NCBI GenBank assembly: GCA_964626565.1
Contig: CAZVFX010000013.1
Coordinates: 22,593-86,592, forward strand
DNA from: CAZVFX01 sp964626565
GTDB lineage: Bacteria > Myxococcota_A > UBA9042 > CAIXZC01
Reading direction: 5' to 3'
Length of the DNA stretch: 64,000 nt
Shown here: piece by piece, positions 53,296 through 63,400 of the stretch
Layout: every line of letters begins with the position of its first letter
Position numbering within the stretch: the stretch's first letter is position 1
Program-made: the position numbers and the translations under genes
The notes under the pieces: generated by a model
Told to the model about the DNA's origin: nothing
What the model saw: the letters and a program-made list of their open reading frames with translations, nothing else
Databases searched by the model: none

Positions 53296-55160
53296 TCACT
53301 TGCCTGAACGGCTTCGGAAACTGCGATGGGCTTTCCATCAACGGCTGCGAAACAGATCTTAACTCTTCGGCCGACAATTGCGGCGCCTGCGGCCTGCCCT
53401 GCGGGCCTGGAGCTCCGCCGCATGTCGAGCTCAAATGCGACGGAGGCGAGTGCGTCTTCGGCGAATGTGCGGAAGGTTGGGTCGACGCGGACGAAGATTG
53501 CGCCGGAAACGGGCAGTGCACCACCGGGTGCGAGCAGCCGGGATGCATTCCGCTTCTCGGCGGGGCCATCGAAATCCCCGACGACGGAATTGATAACGAT
53601 TGCGACGGCGCCGACGCGATTAATGACGACTCCCGCGGCTTCTACGTGGACATCGATTTCCCGTTCGGCGTCGCATGCGAGGCGCCGGGCCTCGGCAGCA
53701 GGCTGTGCCCCTTTGACTCCCTGGTACTGGCTGTCAGCAAGGCCGAATTCGAGCAGGACTGGGCCAATCCCGAGGCGTGCAAGAAGGAACTGTACATTGC
53801 CAAGGGCATCTTCTTTGAAACCGGTCCAGTCGCCGAGCTGTCCCGGCCACTGCTGTTGCTGGGCGGGTATGAGCGCACTGCGGCAGGCCCCTGGACCAGG
53901 GACATTGAAAACAACATCACCTTCCTCGAATCCGATTTCGAACAGGCAATAGTCGGTCAATGTGCGAATCAGCAGGGCTGGGCTGTGGTTGATGGCCTGG
54001 TCGCCACCCCCTCCATCTCTGCTTCAGGAAAGATGGTGATCAGACGTCTCAACACCGCGGGTCAAGCCGCAGCCCTCGAAGTTATCGTGGAAGAGGACGC
54101 TGACAGCGTTCACGTGCTGGACAGCTACTTGACCAAGGTGACCGGCGTCGGAAACGCGAAACACGCCCATTTTGTCGGTTGTGAGGTGGCCGAGGGCGTT
54201 GCCGCGGCCGAAGCCGAGGACTGGGAATTCAACGGAAATGTGTTGCAGGGCGACCTGGTGATAGGCAACGAATTTGAGTTTGTCGACAACGTCGTGGCCG
54301 GCGGGATTACCGGCGGAGCCGACTGCACACTGGCAGGCAGCCAGGTAACCGGCCCGGTAAACGGCCAGGCGGACTGGGAGCTTACCTCCAACGCCATCGT
54401 CGGCGCCATCTCCGGAAAGAGCGGCTGGACCGTCAACGGCAACACCGTCACCGGCAATCTCGGCGGTCAGCACGATTGGAGCCTGGACGGCAACGTCATT
54501 TTTGGCAACGTGTCCGGCTCTCATGACAACTGGGATTTGACCCGTAACGTTATCCATGGCTCCGTCACCGGACGGCACTACTGGTCCCTGGGAGTGAACG
54601 TCATCTTTGGTGAGATTGCCGGTAATACCAAGTGGACACTGGGCAATAACTCGGTGTTCTCGCCCTTCCTCGCCTCCGGCGCCCTGGTCACTATGCAGGG
54701 ACCCAACTGGGGGCTGGTCAATAATGTGTTTGTGTGGTCCGGCCCGCTCGTTACCCCTTACCAGGCCATTGCTGAGGCCGGCGCCGGAACCGACCCGAAG
54801 ATCCTCAGGTTCAACGCGTTCGTCCGGTTCGACAAGCCTGGAGGCGCCTTCTATCTCGACGAAGGGAACAACTCGATTGCCGACATAGCAGCAGTCAACC
54901 AGATGGCAGACCTGCCACTGTGCGGCTTTGGCAACAACATTGCCATTTCGACCATGGCTGAGGCTCTTTTCCTCTGCCTCGAGCCCCTTTCCCCCGACTT
55001 CCTGAAGTTGGTGGACCTCAGCCCCCTGATCAACGGCGGGATTCAGTTGGGCTATGCATGCGGTGGAACCGTCGTTACCGCTCCCGGGACCGATGTAACG
55101 GGCAAGGCGGCCCCATGCGGGTCCGCACGGGACATAGGCGCATACGAGTTCTGTCCGTAA
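53145..55160 (+). CDS. Beta-helix C-terminal part of the frameshifted paralogue
   Basis: From about 53153 the frame matches the middle of the downstream paralogue (EIGLITTCVAGTCVEPDGCT). It includes the NGCETDL...NCGACGLPC motif, a second MopE-like GIDNDCDGAD motif, a linker region, and a right-handed beta-helix of ~16-residue rungs (GNxVTGxVxGxxxWxLxxN). It ends with RDIGAYEFCP. The paralogue's full length shows that this and the 51331 frame were one gene of ~1275 residues. A start at 53145 is not biological. Confidence 0.8.
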   Translation: MHREIGLITTCVAGTCVEPDGCTPTDLPDGMPCLLPHTLVAQCTDGECGVVTCLNGFGNCDGLSINGCETDLNSSADNCGACGLPCGPGAPPHVELKCDGGECVFGECAEGWVDADEDCAGNGQCTTGCEQPGCIPLLGGAIEIPDDGIDNDCDGADAINDDSRGFYVDIDFPFGVACEAPGLGSRLCPFDSLVLAVSKAEFEQDWANPEACKKELYIAKGIFFETGPVAELSRPLLLLGGYERTAAGPWTRDIENNITFLESDFEQAIVGQCANQQGWAVVDGLVATPSISASGKMVIRRLNTAGQAAALEVIVEEDADSVHVLDSYLTKVTGVGNAKHAHFVGCEVAEGVAAAEAEDWEFNGNVLQGDLVIGNEFEFVDNVVAGGITGGADCTLAGSQVTGPVNGQADWELTSNAIVGAISGKSGWTVNGNTVTGNLGGQHDWSLDGNVIFGNVSGSHDNWDLTRNVIHGSVTGRHYWSLGVNVIFGEIAGNTKWTLGNNSVFSPFLASGALVTMQGPNWGLVNNVFVWSGPLVTPYQAIAEAGAGTDPKILRFNAFVRFDKPGGAFYLDEGNNSIADIAAVNQMADLPLCGFGNNIAISTMAEALFLCLEPLSPDFLKLVDLSPLINGGIQLGYACGGTVVTAPGTDVTGKAAPCGSARDIGAYEFCP

Positions 55161-55192
55161 CGCGCCTGTCTGTATTTTGCGCTGGAGGATGC

Positions 55193-58100
55193 ATGAAGCA
55201 ATTTGCCATGATTGCTGTCGCTCTTTTGCTGCTCATCAGTTGGGCCGGCTGCAGTGCCGTTGCACCCGGAACCGACGCCGGCGGACAAACCGGACTTGAC
55301 GTCACCGACGATGCAGGCCAGTCGGGAGGAGAAGGCGACCTCGACGTGCCGTGGGAGTTGGCCTACCTGGACTGCTGGTGGGAGGACGGCGCCGGCGGCG
55401 GCGGTGGCGGCGTGGGGGGGGGCGGCGGGGCCGACGCCGGGGATGGAGACGTCGTCGAAGAGTGCATCCCTTCTCCGGAGATCTGCACCCACNNNNNNNN
55501 NNGGGTGGCGGGGGGGGGGGGGGGGGGTGTGGGGGGGGGGGGGGGGGGGGGTGACGCGTTCGGTGATGGCGGGGGCGGTGGCGAAGTGGCGGGGGACATC
55601 GGGGCCGACGCCGGGGATGGAGACGTCCTCGAAGAGTGCATCCCGTCTCCGGAGATCTGCAACCACATCGACGACGATTGCGATGGTTTCACCGACGAAG
55701 ATGACACCAGTCAGCCCATCACAAAGGAACTGTGTGACGACCAGAACCCCTGTACCTCCGAGTACTGCGACGGCGAGGACGGTTGCAAGTATGAACTGCT
55801 CTCAGGCAACGAGTGCGACGTGGATGCCTGCACGGTCGACGAGGTGTGCGTCGAAGGCGTCTGTGTTGGATCGCCCATAGAGTGCGACGACCTTAATGAT
55901 TGTACGGCCGACGACTGTGATCTGGCCGCCGGCTGCGTCTACTATCCCATCACCGGGCAGGATTGTGACGATTCCGACCTTTGCACCGCTAACGACAATT
56001 GTATCTCGGGCGACTGCGTGGGTAAGATGATCATCTGCAACGATGGCAACCTGTGCACTGATGATTCGTGCCTGCCCGCCGATGGCTGCACCTATACCCC
56101 CAACAACGATGCCTGCGACGATGGTAATATGTGCACCGGGCCCGACCTGTGCGAGGCCGGGGAGTGCGCCGGAGCGGACCTGTCTTGCGAATGCCTGACC
56201 GACTCGGAGTGCTCCAGTTTCGAGGACGGCAACCTGTGTAACGGCACGCTGTATTGCGATACAACCAAGGCCCCCTTTGAGTGCCAGGTCTCGGCGGGCA
56301 CCGTGGTGCAGTGCCCGGTGCCTCAGGGGCCCGACGGGCCTTGTCTGGACGCGGTCTGTGCACCGGGATCGGGCGAATGCTCGACAGTCCCGGCCAACGA
56401 CGGGGCTGCCTGTGACGACGGCAACCCTTGCACCGCTGCCGACGAGTGCTCCGCCGGCGTGTGCGCCGGGCTCGTGCCTGTTGTCTGTAATGACGCCAAC
56501 GGCTGCACCGACGATAGTTGCAACCCCGCGGTCGGCTGTGTGTACGACCCCAACTCGGCAACCTGTGACGACGGCGATTTCTGCACCCTGGGCGATTCAT
56601 GTCAAGGAGGCGCGTGCCAGCCCGGCCAGGCGCTCGATTGCGCTGACGACAATTCGTGTACGTTGGACGGATGCAATGCGGACGCAACCTGCAGCCATCT
56701 GCTCCTCGATGCTCTCCCCTGTGATGATGGCGATGTTTGCACCAAGAATGACGTGTGCGTCGTCGGCCAGTGTACCGGTACTCCGTTTGTCGACTGCTGC
56801 ACTGCTGACGCCGATTGCGCAGACGACAATCCGTGCACGGAAAACCTGTGCAACCTGAACACCGGAGAGTGCCAGGCGCTCACCGCCGGCCTCAACGGAG
56901 CGCCGTGCGACGCAGATGCCACCGGCTGCACAGCGGACGACCAATGTGCTGGCGGAGTGTGCACGGCCGGCGCCCAGGTCGAGTGCCCCCTTCCCGACAA
57001 CGTCTGCCTGTACGCCGTGTGCATGGGCACCGGCCCTGATAGCTACGACTGTGTTGCCCAGCCCTTTGCTGAAGGCACTCCTTGCGACGATGGCCTGGCC
57101 TGCAACGTCGGGTCCACCTGCCAGCCCGATGCCACCTGTGGTGGAGGGCTGGTCAAGACAATCATGGAGTGCACCGACGAAATCGGGATCATCACCACCT
57201 GCCTGGCGGGCCTGTGCGTCGAGCCGGACGGCTGTACGCCGAGTGCTCTCCCCGATGGTACGCCATGCTTGCTGCCTCATGTGAGCATTGCTCAATGTGC
57301 TGAGGGTGAGTGCGGGATTGTGGAATGCGCAGAAGGGTACGGCAACTGCGACGGAGTTACAGTCAACGGCTGCGAGACAGATCTCATCAATTCCAACGAC
57401 AATTGCGGCGCGTGCGGTCTCCCCTGCGGCCCGGGTGCTCCTCCCAACGTTGCGCTCAAATGCGAGCAAGGCGAGTGCGTGTTCGACGAGTGCCTTCCCG
57501 GCTGGGCCGACGCGGACGGAGATTGCGCCGGAGATGGCCAGTGCGTTACCGGCTGCGAGGCCCCCGGCTGCCTGCCGCTGCTGGGCGGTGACCTGGAGAT
57601 TCCCGACGACGGAATCGATAACGATTGTGATGGTGGGGACGCGGTCAACTCAGATTCCCGAGGATTCTATGTCGATCCGGACTTCCCATTCGGGGTCGCC
57701 TGTGAAACCCCCGGGTTGGGTAGCCGCCTGTGCCCCTTCAACGACCTCGGTCTGGCTATGAGCCATATCCAGTTCGAACAGGACTGGTCTGCCCCGGGCG
57801 GAGTGAAGAAAGAGCTGTACGTGGCCAAAGGCATCTACTTCGAAACGGGACCCGTTGCCGTCCTGGTCAGGCCCATGCTGCTGCTGGGCGGATACCAGCG
57901 CACCGCACAGGGGCCCTGGTCCAGAGATGTAGAAAACAACGTCACTTTCCTGGAGTCCGATTTCGAGGAAGCGCTTGCCGGTGAGTGGATGACCGCGCCC
58001 GGCTGGGCTGTGGTCGACGGCGTGGCCGCCACTCCCACCGTCTCCGCGGCGGGGCGCATGGTGCTGCGGCGACTCAACACCTCTGACCTCGAAGTTCCGG

Positions 58101-59239
58101 TAGAAGTGATCGTTGAGGCGGGGGCCAAAGATGTACACGTACTGGACAGTTCACCGACCCAACTCACCGGCGCCATTGATGCCAAGAATGCCACCATTTC
58201 CGGCAACAATCTGCCCGCTGGGTTTGTGGCAGCTCAGGGAGTTACGAACTGGTTGTTCTCCGGAAACGCAATTGTCGGCGATTTTGTCGCCGGCGCCGAC
58301 TTCGAGTTGATTGACAACGTGGTGGCCGGTTCCGTCTCAGGCGGCGCCAACTGCACGCTGTCAGGAAACCAGATCGCAAGCGGCGTGGCGGGCGTATCGG
58401 GCTGGACGCTTGCCGGCAACCAGGTGACGGGGCCGGTGAACGGCCAGGCTAATTGGGAGCTTGCCGGCAACACCGTCGTCGGCCCGGTGACCGGCAAGAA
58501 CGGCTGGACGCTCACCGGCAACACCATCACCGGGACCGTGGCTGGGCAGAATGACTGGAATCTCGATGGCAATATCATCTTTGGTGATGTGTCGGGGACG
58601 CAGGATTCATGGGACTTGACCCGCAACGTGGTGCACGGAGCGATTTCGGGGCGGCACTATTGGTCCCTCGGTGTCAATGTCATCTTCGGCAAGATCACCG
58701 GCAAGACCAAGTGGACACTGGGCAATAACTCGGTGTTCTCGCCCTTCCTCGCCTCCGGCGCCCTGGTCACCATGCAGGGCCCCAACTGGGGGCTGGTCAA
58801 TAATGTGTTTGTGTGGTCCGGTCCGATTTCCACACCCTACCAGGCCATTGCGGAGACCGGGGCCGGAACCGACCCGAAGGTCCTCAGGTTCAACGCGTTT
58901 GTCCGGTTCGACAAGGCTAACGGTGCACTGTACTTGAATGAAGGGGTTGCAGCCGTGACCGAGATTTCCGCATTGAACCAGATGGTCGATCTGCCGCTGT
59001 GCGGATTCGGGAACAACATTGCCATCTCAACTCTCGCCGATTCCGGATTTTTGTGCCTCCAGCCCCTCTCTCCCGACTTCCTCAAGCTTACCGGACTCAG
59101 CCAACTGGTTGACGGCGGCATTCAACTCGGCTACGGCTGCGGCGGAATCGTGGTCTCGGCCCCAGCCACCGACATTACCGGCAAAGACGTTCCCTGCGGG
59201 TCCGCACGGGACATAGGCGCTTACGAATTCTGTCCGTAG
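55193..59239 (+). CDS. Cys-rich beta-helix lipoprotein, tandem paralogue of 51331-55160
   Basis: ATG at 55193 follows GGAGG, 32 nt after the previous gene's stop. The product (~1348 residues apart from the gap) has lipobox SWAGC, an acidic linker, a Gly-rich segment interrupted by a 10-N gap, a MopE-like motif, ~10 CDDGN-type repeats, the GCETD/NCGACG motif, a second MopE-like motif and a right-handed beta-helix with one more rung than the first copy (NQIASGVAGVSGW). The end is RDIGAYEFCP. It is probably co-transcribed with copy 1. Sequence around 55500-55600 (very long G runs) is unreliable. Surface anchoring is inferred. Confidence 0.83.
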   Translation: MKQFAMIAVALLLLISWAGCSAVAPGTDAGGQTGLDVTDDAGQSGGEGDLDVPWELAYLDCWWEDGAGGGGGGVGGGGGADAGDGDVVEECIPSPEICTHXXXXVAGGGGGGVGGGGGGGDAFGDGGGGGEVAGDIGADAGDGDVLEECIPSPEICNHIDDDCDGFTDEDDTSQPITKELCDDQNPCTSEYCDGEDGCKYELLSGNECDVDACTVDEVCVEGVCVGSPIECDDLNDCTADDCDLAAGCVYYPITGQDCDDSDLCTANDNCISGDCVGKMIICNDGNLCTDDSCLPADGCTYTPNNDACDDGNMCTGPDLCEAGECAGADLSCECLTDSECSSFEDGNLCNGTLYCDTTKAPFECQVSAGTVVQCPVPQGPDGPCLDAVCAPGSGECSTVPANDGAACDDGNPCTAADECSAGVCAGLVPVVCNDANGCTDDSCNPAVGCVYDPNSATCDDGDFCTLGDSCQGGACQPGQALDCADDNSCTLDGCNADATCSHLLLDALPCDDGDVCTKNDVCVVGQCTGTPFVDCCTADADCADDNPCTENLCNLNTGECQALTAGLNGAPCDADATGCTADDQCAGGVCTAGAQVECPLPDNVCLYAVCMGTGPDSYDCVAQPFAEGTPCDDGLACNVGSTCQPDATCGGGLVKTIMECTDEIGIITTCLAGLCVEPDGCTPSALPDGTPCLLPHVSIAQCAEGECGIVECAEGYGNCDGVTVNGCETDLINSNDNCGACGLPCGPGAPPNVALKCEQGECVFDECLPGWADADGDCAGDGQCVTGCEAPGCLPLLGGDLEIPDDGIDNDCDGGDAVNSDSRGFYVDPDFPFGVACETPGLGSRLCPFNDLGLAMSHIQFEQDWSAPGGVKKELYVAKGIYFETGPVAVLVRPMLLLGGYQRTAQGPWSRDVENNVTFLESDFEEALAGEWMTAPGWAVVDGVAATPTVSAAGRMVLRRLNTSDLEVPVEVIVEAGAKDVHVLDSSPTQLTGAIDAKNATISGNNLPAGFVAAQGVTNWLFSGNAIVGDFVAGADFELIDNVVAGSVSGGANCTLSGNQIASGVAGVSGWTLAGNQVTGPVNGQANWELAGNTVVGPVTGKNGWTLTGNTITGTVAGQNDWNLDGNIIFGDVSGTQDSWDLTRNVVHGAISGRHYWSLGVNVIFGKITGKTKWTLGNNSVFSPFLASGALVTMQGPNWGLVNNVFVWSGPISTPYQAIAETGAGTDPKVLRFNAFVRFDKANGALYLNEGVAAVTEISALNQMVDLPLCGFGNNIAISTLADSGFLCLQPLSPDFLKLTGLSQLVDGGIQLGYGCGGIVVSAPATDITGKDVPCGSARDIGAYEFCP
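55493..55502. other. Assembly gap (10 N)
   Basis: Ten N inside the Gly-rich region. The stretch before it (GADAGDGDV..EECIPSPEIC) recurs immediately after it, so the two contig ends may overlap rather than be truly tandem. Confidence 0.95.
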
Positions 59240-60415
59240 TCAGTCTTTTTTCTTCTTTCCTGGCCCACCAAAGCCGATGGCGCCGCCTCCGTGCCGATCG
59301 GTAATGCTGTCCAGCACCTTGTACATCTGCTTCTTGCGGCTGTCGGATGGGGCCGCAAACAGCCCGCCGGCGCCTTCGTTATCCCCTTCCAGATCAGCAA
59401 TGCCGATACCGATGAGTCGCACCGGTCGTCCTGTGTACGGGCTCGCCCGGTAGAGGCCCCAGCCGATGTCGAAAATGTCGAGGTCGGAACTGGTGGCCCG
59501 GTCGAGCTTTTTTTGAATCGTGTGGGTTTCGAAACCCTCGGTCCTGACCTTCACCCGCACCACCCTTCCCCTTACTCCCTGGCCGCGGGCAGAGCGTCCC
59601 ACGTCGCAAGCCAACTCCAACATCTTGCTCTTCAGCTCCTCGAAGTCATCGAGGTCCTGGCCGAACGTGTTCTCCTTCGAGATCTGTTTTCTGGGCTCTG
59701 CCCCGCCGACCCGGTCCGAAGCGATCCCCCGGGCCTTGCGATAAAGGGCAATGCCGCCGCGCTTGCCGAAATAGTTGCGCAACTCGGCCAGCTTCCATTT
59801 CCTCAAATCCCTCACTTTCCGGATTCCCAGGCGATTCAGCGCGGCGATGGTCTGGGCGCCTACTCCCCTCAGCACCGATACATCCAGGTCGGCCAGGAAG
59901 CGCTCAACCTCATCCGGGGCCACGATGGTGAGCCCGTCGGGCTTCTCCATGTCTGAGGCAATCTTGGCGATCGCACGGTTGGGGCCGACCCCCATGGATG
60001 CAGTGAGCTCCAGTTCCGACCAGATAAGGCCTTTTGCCTTCCGCGCGATCTTCTCCGGGGTGCCCAGCAACCGCCCCAAGCCGGTGGCATCCAAAAAAGC
60101 CTCGTCGATGGACACCTGCTCCACCACTGGCGAGATGGTCCCCAGCAACTCCATCACCCGCTTGGAGTCGGCCGCGTACCTCCCGAAACTCGGGCGCAGG
60201 AAGACCGCATGCGGGCACAGGCGGTGCGCGATGGCAATGGGCATGGCCGAGTGAATACCGAACTTCCGGGCCTCATACGAGCAGGTGGAAACCACACCTC
60301 GCCCGCCGGGCAGCGCACCAACCACCAGCGGACGGCCCCGAAGCTCAGGGTTGTCCCGCTGCTCCACAGCCGCGAAAAACGCGTCCATGTCCAAATGCAT
60401 GATCACTTTGTTCAT
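59240..60415 (-). CDS. dinB: DNA polymerase IV (Y-family translesion polymerase)
   Basis: The 391-residue protein copies past damaged bases. Catalytic carboxylates D9 (HLDMDAFFAAVE), D104 and E105 (SIDEAFLD) are present, as is the YEARKFGI motif and HhH-like thumb (GVGAQTIAALNRLGI). The little-finger domain contains RKQISKENTF. The C-terminus ends in a Lys-rich tail without an obvious beta-clamp QxxLF motif. Its stop abuts the stop of the convergent beta-helix gene with no spacer. No LexA-like operator was recognised upstream. Confidence 0.95.
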   Translation of the reverse strand: MNKVIMHLDMDAFFAAVEQRDNPELRGRPLVVGALPGGRGVVSTCSYEARKFGIHSAMPIAIAHRLCPHAVFLRPSFGRYAADSKRVMELLGTISPVVEQVSIDEAFLDATGLGRLLGTPEKIARKAKGLIWSELELTASMGVGPNRAIAKIASDMEKPDGLTIVAPDEVERFLADLDVSVLRGVGAQTIAALNRLGIRKVRDLRKWKLAELRNYFGKRGGIALYRKARGIASDRVGGAEPRKQISKENTFGQDLDDFEELKSKMLELACDVGRSARGQGVRGRVVRVKVRTEGFETHTIQKKLDRATSSDLDIFDIGWGLYRASPYTGRPVRLIGIGIADLEGDNEGAGGLFAAPSDSRKKQMYKVLDSITDRHGGGAIGFGGPGKKKKD

Positions 60416-60447
60416 GAAAGGCCGTACTGGTTTTGCTCAAGGCTCAT

Positions 60448-60465
60448 AGCTCACCGCTCACTGCC
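60448..60465. repeat. Dispersed short repeat, copy 2
   Basis: AGCTCACCGCTCACTGCC differs from the element at 29104-29121 in one of 18 bases. It lies in the short gap between dinB and the TSP3-like gene. Confidence 0.6.
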
Positions 60466-60495
60466 TGAGTCCGGAGCAGCATTTCTCTGGATTCG

Positions 60496-63400
60496 TTACT
60501 CTATACAGCATAGATTTCCGGTCCAGTGTTTGCTGGGGTCCAGCACGGTGTTGCATGATGCGGGGTTTCCGCCCACGCAGGCAGAAACTCCTTGTACGCA
60601 GCACAAACTCCCGGTCCAGTGCTCCTGAGAATCCAGCACGTTGTTGCACGAGGCGCCGTTGCCGGCTACGCAGAACGACGCGTTCTCAACGCAACACAAG
60701 CTTCCGGTCCAGTGCTCAGCCGCGTCCAGGACGACGTTGCATGATGCACCGTTGCCCGCGACGCAATGGGAGACTCCGTCGACGCAGCACAACTGTCCGG
60801 TCCAATGCTCCTGGGGATCCAGCACGTTGTTGCACGAGGCGCCGTTACCCGCCACGCACTGACTGCCGCCTCCGCCTGAATGCTGGCAACCAGAGGACGG
60901 GTCGCACCAGTCGGTGGTGCTGCCGTTGCCGTCATCGCAGTTGATCTGTTGATTGGAGCAACCGCCGTTGCCCAGGCACGAGTCGTTGGTGCATACGCTG
61001 CCGTCGTTGCACGAATAGGGACTGCCGGTGCAGCCGCCGCCCGAACAGAAGTCGGGGAAGGTGCACGGGTTGCCGTCGTTGCAAGTCGCCGAATTGGGCG
61101 GATAGTTGCAACCCCCGTTGCCGTCGCACTGGTCGTTGGTGCACAGGTTGCCGTCGTTGCAGGAGTAAGGAGTTCCGGAGCAGCCGCCGCCCACGCAGTG
61201 GTCGTTGAAGGAGCAGATGTTGTTGTCGTTACACGGGTTGGCGTTGTTGTTGTGCTGGCAAGCCCCGTTGCCCTGGCAGATGTCGTCGGTGCACGCATTT
61301 CCGTCGTTGCAGGAGTAGGGGCTTCCCGAACACGCCCCACCTGAACAGTGGTCGTTCTGGGAGCAGGGGTCGTTGTCGTCACAGAGCGCGCTGTTGGGTG
61401 AGAAGGTGCAAGTGCCGTCTCCATCGCACGCATCGTTGGTGCAGAAATTGTTGTCATCGCAGGCGTACGGAAGGCCGTTGCACGCGCCGCCCAGGCATGT
61501 GTCCCCCTGGGTACAAGGGTTGCCGTCGTTGCACGGGCCGTCCGTGACCACGAACTGGCACGGCCCTACCAGACTGCACATGTCCTTGGTGCACGGGTCG
61601 CCGTCGTCGCACAGGCCGTCGTCGGCCAGGTCGTTGCAATCGTTGTCCTTGGCATCGCAAATCTCGGGATTGCCCGGGAACCTGTCCGGGTCCAGGTCGT
61701 CGCAATCGACTCCCTTCTCCACTCCGTCCGCGTCCGCGTCGTCATCACACACGTCACCGGCGCCGTCGCCGTCCAGATCCTCCTGACCCGCATTGACCAC
61801 CAGCGGGCAGTTGTCCGCATTATCCGGGATGGCGTCGTTGTCGTCGTCCAGGTCCATGCAGTCGGCCACCAGGTCTCCGTCGGAATCCGGGAATCCTTCG
61901 TCCGCGGTTCCGTCGCAGTCGTTGTCGTCGCCGTCGCACAACTCCTGCCCCGGCGTCGACCCGGCGCACGCAGTGCCCACACCCCCTTCCCCACACACCA
62001 CAACTCCCGGACAGGAACCGAACTCGTTCTCGACCACGCACACTTCACCGCCGATATCGTCCACGATGCCGCTACAGTCGTTGTCCTTTTCGTCGCAAAC
62101 CTCGTCCTCACCCGGGTTCACGTTGGGGTCGAGGTCGTCGCAGTCACCAATTTTGAGGAACCCATCCGCGTCAGCATCGTCGTCACATTCGTCGCCCATG
62201 CCGTCGTTGTCCAGGTCGTCCTGCTTCGGGTTCGGGACCAGGGGACAATTGTCCAAGCCGTCCGGAATCGCATCGCCGTCATCGTCAACGTCAATGCAGT
62301 CCGCCTCCCCATCCCCATCGGTGTCAGGCGAGCCCTCGTCCACCTGTCCGTCGCAGTTGTTGTCGATGCCGTCGCACAACTCCAGCTCAGCGGGAGAGAT
62401 CGTTGGGTCGAGATCGTTGCAATCCACGCCCTCGTCGAAACCGTCGCCGTCTTTGTCGGAATCGCAGGCATCACCAATGCCGTCGTTGTCCAGGTCCTCC
62501 TGCTGGGGATTGAAATCCAGCGGGCAGTTGTCGTCTTCATCCTTTATGTTGTCACCGTCATCATCCACGTCGTCGCAGTTGAGGATGCCGTCGTCGTCCG
62601 TGTCCTGATCGAACAACTCCAGCAGCCCGTCGCAGTTATTGTCCAAACCATCACAAATCTCCTCCGCCCCGGGGTGAATGGAAGGGTCAAAATCGTCGCA
62701 ATCCTCCGGCGGCGAAAAATCGTCGCCGTCGGCATCGTCGTCACATACGTCCCCGATACCGTCTTCGTCCATATCCTCCTGGTCCGGGTTGGCGATCAAC
62801 GGGCAGTTGTCGTCACCATCCTTGACCCCGTCGCCGTCGTCGTCGTCATCCAGGCAGTCGGCCATGCCGTTTTCGTTCTCGTCCGGGAATCCCTCGTCGA
62901 TTTCGTCGTCGCAGTTATTGTCCAAACCGTCGCAGATCTCCTCGGCTCCAGGATTCACGTCGGGGTTCAAATCGTCGCAGTCTCCCCATTGCAGGTAGTC
63001 ATCCCCGTCCGCGTCGTCGTCGCACGCGTCCCCCAAGCCGTCGCCGTCCAGGTCCTCCTGCTTCGGATTGGCGATGTCGGGACAGTTATCCTTGTTGTCG
63101 GGCACACCATCGTTATCGTCGTCTATATCTTCGCAATTGAGCATGCCGTCGTCGTCGTTATCGAATTCGCCGGCCGGCAATTCGCCGTCGCAGTCGTCGT
63201 CCAGGCCGTTGCACTCCTCCGGTCGAGGGTTGGCAGCGTTGCAGTCGCTAAGCCCTTCCGGACCGCAATAGCGCGTTCCCTCACAGCTTCCCAACGCGTT
63301 CTCAATGAGGCAATCGGTGGTCACCAGTAGCTGCTGGGACAACTCGTTGCACTCGCACACTCCTTCCTGCAGTACACACTGGTTTACCGCTCCTGCCTCG

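Noticed and set aside
52254..53960. Minus-strand frame of ~568 codons across the frameshifted gene
   Set aside because: Shadow frame; the plus-strand frames match the paralogue at protein level.
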